Positions 1-4,775 of a stretch of DNA of 15,168 bases are shown piece after piece. This DNA is from JAIBBG01 sp046304755 (lineage in GTDB: Bacteria > Bacteroidota > Bacteroidia > Flavobacteriales_D > Sanyastnellaceae), in contig JBKCDO010000042.1 in assembly GCA_046304755.1 (NCBI GenBank), positions 1 to 15,168 on the forward strand. The letters run 5' to 3'. Made by a program: the position numbers and the translations under genes. The stretch's first letter is position 1. Every line of letters begins with the position of its first letter. The notes beneath the pieces are model-generated. The model saw only the letters and a list, made by a program, of their open reading frames with translations, made no database searches and was not told the DNA's origin.

Positions 1-1
1 T

Positions 2-17
2 GGTGAAATGGTGAAAT
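2..17. repeat. Octamer tandem repeat, cut by window edge
   Basis: Two exact tandem copies of GGTGAAAT (2-9 and 10-17) followed by a degenerate GGTTGGGG. Read on the minus strand the unit is ATTTCACC, a rotation of the TTTCACCA unit in the array at 13633-13672. The array may continue to the left of the window. It lies just beyond the 3' end of the minus-strand gene that stops at 46. Confidence 0.6.
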
Positions 18-22
18 GGTTG

Positions 23-44
23 GGGCGCACTGCAATGTGCGCCC
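23..44. terminator. GC-rich hairpin after SRPBCC gene
   Basis: Perfect inverted repeat GGGCGCAC (23-30) and GTGCGCCC (37-44) with a 6-nt loop, one base beyond the stop codon of the minus-strand gene at 46-468. No T-run follows on the minus strand, so it is a weak candidate for an intrinsic terminator and may instead stabilise the mRNA 3' end. A similar GGGCG hairpin follows the minus-strand gene stopping at 3775. Confidence 0.45.
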
Positions 45-45
45 A

Positions 46-468
46 TTAACGCGATGCTTCCGCGTGTTTCTTGAAATTGTCCAAAATCATCTGCCAGCCT
101 GCTTGCTGCATTTCCGGTGGATGTTCGTTTTCCGGGTCGAAGGTTTCTATCACTTCAGTGGCATCACCGACTGATCGAAACGAAACTTCTACTTTGCGGT
201 TATCCGGCATGTGATAAGCAATGGAGGCATGCTGAACAATCTCGTCATAGATTCCGATGAAATCGAAACTTACACTGCCGTCTTTAGCAGCCATCGTGGC
301 TACGAATGAACCTCCGACGCGCAGATCATTGGTTGCCGCAGGACAATGCCAGTCATCGCCGGCGTGATTCCATTGAGTGATGTGTTCGGGCATGGTCCAG
401 CAATTCCACACGTGCTCGAGTGGAGCGTTAATGGCGCATTGAACGGTTATACGAGGTGAAGTGCTCAT
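46..468 (-). CDS. SRPBCC / AHSA1-like domain protein
   Basis: A 140-residue soluble protein with the START/Bet v1-like (SRPBCC, AHSA1-type) fold signature. The N-terminus has the alternating strand ITVQCAINAPLEHVWNCWT, followed by PEHITQWNH. The middle carries a GGSF turn, and the C-terminal helix AGWQMILDNFKKH is typical of this family, where it closes over a hydrophobic cavity. Family members bind small hydrophobic ligands or act as Hsp90 co-chaperone-like proteins, but no ligand can be read here. It has no signal peptide or membrane segment, so it is probably cytoplasmic. The length is normal for a single-domain member. It starts with ATG and no Shine-Dalgarno is visible. A loose -7-like TAAGATTG lies upstream on the minus strand. 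It is divergent from the HTH gene at 583, so the GTTAAC sites between them could touch both. Confidence 0.85.
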   Translation of the reverse strand: MSTSPRITVQCAINAPLEHVWNCWTMPEHITQWNHAGDDWHCPAATNDLRVGGSFVATMAAKDGSVSFDFIGIYDEIVQHASIAYHMPDNRKVEVSFRSVGDATEVIETFDPENEHPPEMQQAGWQMILDNFKKHAEASR

Positions 469-524
469 TTTTTTTTCGGCAATCTTAGGGTGATTTTTCG
501 GTTGGAGTGATTATTTTCGGAATG

Positions 525-577
525 TGTTAACTTTTTTCTTGTTTACATTTTAAAAGTTAACATCAAAAAAGTTAACA
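525..577. promoter_or_regulatory. Three GTTAAC operator-like sites
   Basis: Three copies of the palindrome GTTAAC lie at 526-531, 556-561 and 571-576, so centre spacing is 30 and 15 bp. The first two form a longer inverted repeat, TGTTAACTTTT (525-535) against AAAAGTTAACA (552-562). The third repeats AAAAGTTAACA directly. A -7-like TACATTTT (544-551) lies between sites one and two, and the start codon of the HTH gene is 6 bp beyond site three. The layout fits autorepression by that HTH protein, which is an inference. Confidence 0.6.
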
Positions 578-582
578 GACTT

Positions 583-1110
583 ATGAAGAAACAAAGTCGC
601 GGGTTTACGGGGTTATCTGTCATGCTTCATTTGAAAAAGAATGAGTTACTCGAGATGCTGCACATCAGCAGGCCTCATGCGCACATGATTGATCGGGGAG
701 AACGGTCCATGCCGTCGGAGGCCGGATTAATTGCCGGAACATTGCAACTGGCGTTGGCCAAGTCCGGTGCCTATGAAAAATCACCGGTGAGTTATGCACC
801 TATCGCTCGAAAGGAGGCGGAGGATCGAATAAAGGAACTGAACTATAAGATCGTCACCGTAAGTCGAAGAGTCGAGCGGTTGACGTTAGCAGATCAGAAC
901 CGATTGAGCGCATTGGCAGCGTTTAAGGTTTGGGAGTTTGAGCCGATGTTGCCCAAATCCCGACGTGAAGCGTTGACGATGTGGAAGAAGTATCACATCC
1001 GCCGATTGGAGTCAATGAATAGTTCGTTGGAACTTGCTGAAGCAAAGGCTCGTTTGGCAGGATTGAAGGCTGAGGCCGCTTATTGGGATAATACATCGAA
1101 CACGATTTAG
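583..1110 (+). CDS. HTH (XRE-like) regulator with coiled-coil tail
   Basis: A 175-residue basic protein. Residues about 12-58 resemble a Cro/XRE helix-turn-helix: LKKNELLEMLHISRPHAHMI gives a scaffold helix, turn and recognition helix, followed by RGERSMPSEA. Residues about 85-167 are rich in Lys, Arg, Glu, Leu and Ala and probably form a long helical or coiled-coil region for dimerisation. Bacteroidota carry many small HTH proteins of this layout. The target is unknown, but three GTTAAC palindromes directly upstream make self-regulation likely. No Shine-Dalgarno precedes the ATG. Its stop codon overlaps the yoeB stop tail to tail (1107-1110). It could be the cognate regulator of a neighbouring stress module, but nothing proves a link with YefM-YoeB. 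The CDS call is firm; the exact HTH family is less so. Confidence 0.8.
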   Translation: MKKQSRGFTGLSVMLHLKKNELLEMLHISRPHAHMIDRGERSMPSEAGLIAGTLQLALAKSGAYEKSPVSYAPIARKEAEDRIKELNYKIVTVSRRVERLTLADQNRLSALAAFKVWEFEPMLPKSRREALTMWKKYHIRRLESMNSSLELAEAKARLAGLKAEAAYWDNTSNTI

Positions 1111-1364
1111 TCGTAGTGATATCGACATTTGGCAATCAGAATTTCATCACCTCGCACAGTATAAATGAACCGATGTTCTTCGTCAATCCTTCGCGACCAA
1201 AAGCCGGCTAGTTGGTGCTTTAGCGGCTCCGGTTTTCCGAAGCCATTGAAAGGCTCTCGAGCAATATCTTTCAGTAACTCGTTTATTCGTTGAAGTTTCT
1301 TTTTATCTGTCTTTTGCCAGTGCAAATAATCCTCCCAGGATTCATCCACGAAGACATATTTCAT
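1107..1364 (-). CDS. yoeB: YoeB mRNA interferase toxin
   Basis: An 85-residue toxin of the RelE/YoeB superfamily, aligning end to end with the E. coli protein I remember. YoeB enters the ribosomal A site and cleaves mRNA at codons being translated. All key residues are present at the expected positions: Glu46, Arg65, His83 and Tyr84, with the conserved blocks KPEPLKH (44-50), GFWSRRI (54-60), EEHR (62-65) and the C-terminal CRYHY (80-84). It therefore looks catalytically intact. Its ATG overlaps the end of the upstream yefM gene by 4 bp, indicating translational coupling. Its stop codon overlaps the stop of the convergent HTH gene by 3 bp. No terminator is visible beyond it, so its transcript probably runs antisense into that gene. 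Confidence 0.96.
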   Translation of the reverse strand: MKYVFVDESWEDYLHWQKTDKKKLQRINELLKDIAREPFNGFGKPEPLKHQLAGFWSRRIDEEHRFIYTVRGDEILIAKCRYHYD

Positions 1365-1615
1365 TCTTCCAGCAGTTTTTTAGTTGTGGTTTTACCGGAA
1401 TTCAGTTTTTTGATTGCTGAGCTGAGCCGCTGTTCATTTTTTTGGGAGGATAACTCATGACGAGTTGCGCATAGTGAGTTGTATTCTGCCAATGACATGA
1501 TTACAATTCCGTTGTCTTTTCCGCGATTAATAATCAAGGTTTCAAAATTCTTGGTCACATTATCGAAGTAGCGCTTAATGTCTTTTCGGAAATCCGAGAG
1601 TGTTGTTGTCAGCAT
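1361..1615 (-). CDS. yefM: YefM/Phd-family antitoxin
   Basis: An 84-residue antitoxin from the start chosen here, MLTTTLSDFRKDIKRYFD. The N-terminal part is the Phd/YefM DNA-binding dimerisation fold: residues about 14-45 include FDNVTKNFETLIINRGK and then GIVIMSLAEYNSL, the family's most recognisable block. The C-terminal about 35 residues, rich in Lys, Ser and Glu, would be the flexible toxin-neutralising tail. It binds YoeB and, with it, represses the operon. A longer reading from 1639 exists, but it would begin inside the TTGTACAA operator and before the expected transcription start, so ATG 1615 is preferred. There is a 4-bp overlap with yoeB downstream. Confidence 0.93.
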   Translation of the reverse strand: MLTTTLSDFRKDIKRYFDNVTKNFETLIINRGKDNGIVIMSLAEYNSLCATRHELSSQKNEQRLSSAIKKLNSGKTTTKKLLEE

Positions 1616-1620
1616 AATAA

Positions 1621-1650
1621 CGTACAGATTGTTGTACAAATATATGTACC
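1621..1650 (-). promoter_or_regulatory. yefM-yoeB promoter and operator
   Basis: Three GTAC cores lie at 1622-1625, 1634-1637 and 1646-1649, exactly 12 bp apart. The middle one is the perfect palindrome TTGTACAA (1632-1639), and the outer ones are imperfect (CGTACAG and ATGTACC). E. coli YefM-YoeB is known to bind TGTACA cores, and I recall the same 12-bp centre spacing there. On the minus strand a perfect Bacteroidota -7 box, TATATTTG, occupies 1644-1637 and overlaps the middle core, so bound antitoxin would cover the promoter. No convincing -33 TTTG was found. Confidence 0.75.
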
Positions 1651-1689
1651 AAATCAGTTAGTTTAGTCATCTCTAAAATCCAACACTTC

Positions 1690-1727
1690 AAAAAAAAAAG
1701 GCGCCAAGAACTGAATTCTCGGCGCCT
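1690..1727 (-). terminator. Intrinsic terminator of parAB
   Basis: On the minus strand the RNA would fold AGGCGCC (1727-1721) against GGCGCCT (1705-1699), extended by 4 pairs across one A/C mismatch, with a 5-nt loop. A run of nine further U (1698-1690) follows directly. This is a textbook rho-independent terminator about 20 bp after the parB stop. Its 5' arm lies within a 23-bp sequence (1718-1740) repeated at 13588-13610. Confidence 0.88.
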
Positions 1728-1747
1728 CTGCGGTTAAAAATAAACAT

Positions 1748-2683
1748 CTATAATTCCAGCATATCCACAATTCTCACCAGATCATCGTCGGTAGCGAAAG
1801 GGATTTCGAGTTTGCCGATGCCGTGTTCGTTGCGGGAGAGTTTGGCTTTCTTGCCGAACTTCAAACGCAGATCTGCCTGCATTTTCTGGAACTCGAGTGG
1901 GAGAACAATCTTCTCTGTTTTAAACAACTTGGGAGCATCGTCTTCTTTGGCGAGCTCTTCGACCTTGCGTACGCTCAGGTCTTTCTCCAAAATCAGCTTG
2001 TAAATTTTCAGTTGCTTGGCTTCCGGTTCACAGTTGATCAGTGCACGGGCATGACCCATGGAAATGCGCTTTTCGATGATGCCGATTTGAATCTCGGGTG
2101 GAAGTTTCAGCAGGCGCACGTAGTTCGTAACCGTGGTGCGGTCTTTACCCACACGCTCGGCGAGCTTCTCGGTAGTCAAGCTGCACTCGTGCATCAAACG
2201 CTTGTAACTGATGGCCACCTCAATGGCATTCAGGTTCTCACGTTGAATATTTTCCACCAGAGCCAGCTCCAGCATGTTCTGGTCATTGGCAGTGCGCACA
2301 TACACCGGAACTTCTTCCAGTCCGGCCATTTGAGAGGCGCGGAAACGACGTTCACCACTGATGATTTGGTATTTCTGGGCCGAAACTTTACGTACGGTAA
2401 TCGGCTGAATGAGCCCCAATTCTTTGATGCTCTGCGACAACTCGCGAAGAGCAGTGGGGTCAAATTCCTGACGTGGTTGAAACGGATTGGCTTCGATTTG
2501 CGAGATACGCAACACGGAGATTGGTCCGGCAACATTCCCTACCTCGGCGGCAGGCATGACCTCCGGCAAATCAGCCACAGCGGTTTCCACAGCAGTTGAA
2601 CCGTTGGCGCCATCCTTCACACTCTTGGATGCATTCTCTAACAGGGCGCTCAAACCGCGACCCAAGGCGGGTTTCTTAGCCAT
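1748..2683 (-). CDS. parB: Chromosome partitioning protein ParB
   Basis: A 311-residue ParB/Spo0J-family CTPase clamp that loads at parS sites and spreads on origin-proximal DNA. The N-terminus MAKKPALGRGLSALL is the typical ParA-interacting tail. A low-complexity linker follows to about residue 55. The N domain starts at NPFQPR (66-71) and carries the CTP-binding motifs GERRFRA (110-116) and ENIQREN (144-150). A helix-turn-helix lies at about 168-192 (TTEKLAERVGKDRTTVTNYV). The C-terminal dimerisation domain covers about 255-311. Length is normal. The start overlaps the end of parA by 8 bp, so the two are co-translated, and the operon ends at the terminator at 1690-1727. Confidence 0.97.
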   Translation of the reverse strand: MAKKPALGRGLSALLENASKSVKDGANGSTAVETAVADLPEVMPAAEVGNVAGPISVLRISQIEANPFQPRQEFDPTALRELSQSIKELGLIQPITVRKVSAQKYQIISGERRFRASQMAGLEEVPVYVRTANDQNMLELALVENIQRENLNAIEVAISYKRLMHECSLTTEKLAERVGKDRTTVTNYVRLLKLPPEIQIGIIEKRISMGHARALINCEPEAKQLKIYKLILEKDLSVRKVEELAKEDDAPKLFKTEKIVLPLEFQKMQADLRLKFGKKAKLSRNEHGIGKLEIPFATDDDLVRIVDMLEL

Positions 2684-3488
2684 TTTCGATATTGATAAAT
2701 TTCTCTTCGTTGCTCATTTTGGTCATCGAGTTCTTCTGCAGTACCTCGCGGGCCAGGTTCAAATAGTTTACGGAACCTTTACAGCTGGCGTCGTGCATCA
2801 GAATGGTCTGACCAAAGCTTGGCGCTTCGCCCAAGGTCGTATTGCGATGGATGATGGTATCGAAGACCATTTCCTGGAAGTGCATCTTCACTTCTTCCAC
2901 CACTTGGTTGCTCAAACGCAGGCGCGAATCGTACATGGTCAATAGGATTCCCTCGATGGTGAGGTCCGTATTGAGCTTTTGCTGAACGATTTTCACAGTG
3001 TTGAGCAATTTGCCCAATCCTTCCAACGCGAAGTATTCGCATTGAACAGGGATAATGACCGAATCACTTGCAGTGAGGGCGTTCACTGTGACCAATCCCA
3101 GCGAAGGGGAGCAATCCACAATGATGAAATCATACTCGTCACGAATCTTACTGAGCGCATTGCGCATCATGTATTCGCGATTGGTAGCGTTGATCAGTTC
3201 AATCTCAGCACCTACGAGGTCGATGTGCGCAGGAATCAAGAATAGGTTGGGATTCTCGGTGTTCAGGACTAAATCCTTCGGGTGAATGTCGTTGACCAGA
3301 CACTCATAAATACCGGCCTTGATGCTTTTGGGATCTACGCCAACACCGCTGGTAGCGTTCGCCTGCGGGTCAGCATCTACCAAAAGCGTTTTGTATTCCA
3401 GCACACCTAGCGCTGCTGCCAAGTTGATTGCTGTGGTTGTTTTTCCTACGCCGCCTTTTTGGTTGGCGATGGTAATGATTTTACCCAT
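2676..3488 (-). CDS. parA: Chromosome partitioning ATPase ParA (Soj)
   Basis: A 270-residue deviant Walker-A ATPase of the ParA/Soj/MinD class. It has the P-loop KGGVGKTT (11-18) with the signature Lys11 and Lys16, the Walker A' block LLVDADPQ (35-42) and Walker B FIIVDCSPS (121-129) with Asp125. ATP-bound dimers coat the nucleoid and move ParB-parS complexes. No signal or membrane segment is present, and it lacks the N-terminal HTH of plasmid type Ia ParA, which supports a chromosomal protein. The first gene of a two-gene operon with parB (8-bp overlap). No Shine-Dalgarno is present. Upstream is a cluster of parS-like half-sites and a -7-like TACTTTCG, so ParB feedback on its own promoter is possible but inferred. 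Confidence 0.97.
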   Translation of the reverse strand: MGKIITIANQKGGVGKTTTAINLAAALGVLEYKTLLVDADPQANATSGVGVDPKSIKAGIYECLVNDIHPKDLVLNTENPNLFLIPAHIDLVGAEIELINATNREYMMRNALSKIRDEYDFIIVDCSPSLGLVTVNALTASDSVIIPVQCEYFALEGLGKLLNTVKIVQQKLNTDLTIEGILLTMYDSRLRLSNQVVEEVKMHFQEMVFDTIIHRNTTLGEAPSFGQTILMHDASCKGSVNYLNLAREVLQKNSMTKMSNEEKFINIENG

Positions 3489-3747
3489 GTTCGGATGGTT
3501 GTCTTTGGTTGTTGATTCTGTGTTTCACGGAAATTTTTGCCGCCGTGGAACGCTACGAAAGTATAGTGGAACAAAGCGTTTCACGGTTTCACGCGCGGTA
3601 AAGTTGTACACACGCACTTTGTGAGTTGAGTGTTCATAACTGTAAAGCCGTCACTGAAAATTAGCGGTTTGAATCTCGCCGACTATGCGATGATGGATAG
3701 GCGAGCGGCTGATTTTTGTTGAAAAGCGACTGCCGGCTATTGCGCCG
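3489..3747. other. Intergenic region upstream of parA
   Basis: About 260 bp without a supported gene. The parA-proximal half holds the parS-like sites and promoter candidate described separately. The other half (about 3600-3747) contains only a 6-bp inverted repeat, CTCGCC (3675-3680) and GGCGAG (3700-3705), with a long loop. No tRNA or conserved small RNA was recognised. Confidence 0.5.
3522..3593. promoter_or_regulatory. Cluster of parS-like half-sites
   Basis: The octamer GTTTCACG, one half of the parS consensus TGTTTCACGTGAAACA, occurs three times: 3522-3529, 3578-3585 and 3586-3593. Two imperfect opposite-strand halves lie between them (CGTGGAAC 3544-3551, AGTGGAAC 3565-3572). The first, TGTTTCACGGAAA, reads as a parS with the central T deleted and the right end decayed. 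No perfect 16-bp parS was seen in the window. A -7-like TACTTTCG for parA (minus strand, 3563-3556) lies inside the cluster. Confidence 0.45.
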
Positions 3748-3769
3748 GGGCGACCACTGCGGGTCGCCC
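3748..3769. terminator. GC-rich hairpin after FMN reductase gene
   Basis: Perfect 8-bp inverted repeat GGGCGACC (3748-3755) and GGTCGCCC (3762-3769) with a 6-nt loop, 5 bp past the stop of the minus-strand gene at 3775. No T-run follows, so factor-independent termination is uncertain. Its design (GGGCGNNC stem, 6-nt loop, directly after the stop) matches the hairpin at 23-44, suggesting a dispersed palindrome. Confidence 0.5.
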
Positions 3770-3774
3770 GTACA

Positions 3775-4299
3775 TTAGAGGGCTTGGCAGATGAGCGAGG
3801 CGTGCTCCTCGAGCTGGGTGATATAGCGGTCGTTGTTGAGGCGGCCTTCGCTATCGAAGGCTTTGGTGATGCCGGAGAGCTTGGGCTTGTGATAGTGCAC
3901 ATGCATTTTCAGGTAGTGCAACACCCCTGTGAGGTGATCTTGTCCGCGTGTATTTCCGGCATGACCATCCGACAGGCCAATCATGCTGGCGCTTTTATTC
4001 CAAAAGGATTTCACAGGGGAGGCGTCGATAAAGAGCTTCAACACGCCGGGATAGGAGCCATTGTATTCCGGAATAACAAAAACCAGGTGGCGCGCAGCCT
4101 CAATATAGGTGTTGAACAGTTCCATGAACTGCGGCGAACGCACATCGTACATGGTCGTTTGAAAAAAGTCGGTTGGCAATTCCGCCAAATCGAGCACACG
4201 CACGGTTTCGCCCTTTTGTTCGATGCGTTGCGCTATGTCACGAGCGATACGGGCGGTTGTACTTTCTTTTCGGTTGGTGGAGATAACGACAGTAATCAT
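3775..4299 (-). CDS. NADPH-dependent FMN reductase-like flavoprotein
   Basis: A 174-residue flavodoxin-fold protein of the NADPH-dependent FMN reductase family (quinone, azo or chromate reductase-like). It opens with the FMN phosphate loop region VVISTNRKES (4-13) and carries the family's best-conserved block PEYNGSYPGVLKLFID (77-92), which contacts the flavin ring. GLSDGHAGNTRGQDHL (108-123) is the second flavin-binding loop. Members reduce FMN or quinones with NAD(P)H in the cytoplasm; the physiological acceptor cannot be told. The length is normal. It is a single gene: hpf upstream ends at its own terminator, and a composite repeat sits 40 bp in front of this start codon. No Shine-Dalgarno and no good -7 box were found. 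Confidence 0.9.
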   Translation of the reverse strand: MITVVISTNRKESTTARIARDIAQRIEQKGETVRVLDLAELPTDFFQTTMYDVRSPQFMELFNTYIEAARHLVFVIPEYNGSYPGVLKLFIDASPVKSFWNKSASMIGLSDGHAGNTRGQDHLTGVLHYLKMHVHYHKPKLSGITKAFDSEGRLNNDRYITQLEEHASLICQAL

Positions 4300-4338
4300 G
4301 TGGCTGTATTAACAAGAATGGCGGGAGGAAGGTTCATT

Positions 4339-4395
4339 TGGCGAGTGGCGAGTGGGGACTGGGGGCCCCCTACAATCCTACAATCCTGTAATCCT
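4339..4395. repeat. Composite dispersed repeat, copy A
   Basis: Two TGGCGAG heptamers (4339-4352), one TGGGGAC (4353-4359), then a core with the perfect palindrome GGGGGCCCCC (4361-4370). Three octamers follow: ACAATCCT (4372-4379), ACAATCCT (4380-4387) and GTAATCCT (4388-4395). The same three parts occur in the same order at 13439-13576 with more repeats. It lies between the terminator of hpf and the start of the FMN reductase gene. Confidence 0.85.
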
Positions 4396-4396
4396 C

Positions 4397-4427
4397 AAAA
4401 AAAAACGGACCCTTTTTACGGGCCCGT
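4397..4427 (-). terminator. Intrinsic terminator of hpf
   Basis: On the minus strand ACGGGCCC (4427-4420) pairs with GGGTCCGT (4412-4405), 8 pairs including one G-U, with a 7-nt loop, and runs into U residues continuing to 4397. It lies about 30 bp after the hpf stop codon and ends the hpf transcript. The T-run directly abuts the last octamer of composite repeat copy A. Confidence 0.88.
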
Positions 4428-4455
4428 CTCTTCTTTATTTACAGTATCACATGCA

Positions 4456-4749
4456 TCAACCGTTTTTCGTGCGATGCTTGTCGATTTGTCGACGCAGCGC
4501 ACTTACGGCAAAATCGGTGGCTTCTTCAAATGATTTGCACTGCTTCTTGGCAAAGAGCTCCTTGCCCGGCAGCGAAAGTTTCACCTCCGCAATTTTGTTT
4601 TCATTGACGTCGGACTTATCTAAGCGGAGGAATACCTCGCCTTTGATAATTCGATCATGAAACGTCGTCAGCTTGTTAACCTTGTCTTCAATGAAACGCA
4701 CCAACTTGATGTCGGCATCGAAGTGAATACTTTGAACTTGGACTTGCAT
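4456..4749 (-). CDS. hpf: Ribosome hibernation promoting factor, short form
   Basis: A 97-residue HPF/RaiA-family protein (sigma-54 modulation protein family). It shows the beta-alpha-beta-beta-beta-alpha pattern: MQVQVQSIHFDADIKLVRFI, then helix FIEDKVNKL, strands GEVFLRL, KIAEVKLSLP and ELFAKKQC, and the final helix FEEATDFAVSALRRQIDKH. HPF binds the decoding centre of the 30S subunit in slow growth and inactivates ribosomes. It lacks the C-terminal extension of long HPF, so any dimerisation would follow the short-HPF mode. It is the third gene of the rpsU-xerC-hpf group, 26 bp after xerC, with no Shine-Dalgarno. The terminator at 4397-4427 closes the transcript. Confidence 0.93.
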   Translation of the reverse strand: MQVQVQSIHFDADIKLVRFIEDKVNKLTTFHDRIIKGEVFLRLDKSDVNENKIAEVKLSLPGKELFAKKQCKSFEEATDFAVSALRRQIDKHRTKNG

Positions 4750-4775
4750 AATTCAAAACGTTTTAAAGGGTTTAA

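Noticed and set aside
923..1135. 70-codon minus-strand open frame across the HTH gene 3' end
   Set aside because: Overlaps both the HTH gene and yoeB in other frames and has no family signature.
1823..2599. Long plus-strand open frame opposite parB
   Set aside because: It is the antisense shadow of a clearly identified ParB; its translation has no family pattern and no promoter.
3666..3680. Sequence resembling a tRNA T-arm (GGTTTGAATCTCGCC)
   Set aside because: The flanking bases do not form a T-stem and no D-arm, anticodon arm or acceptor stem fits upstream.
3651..3902. 83-codon minus-strand open frame over the FMN reductase 3' end
   Set aside because: Ser/Pro/Arg-rich low-complexity translation in another frame of a firmly called gene, and it crosses the GGGCG hairpin.
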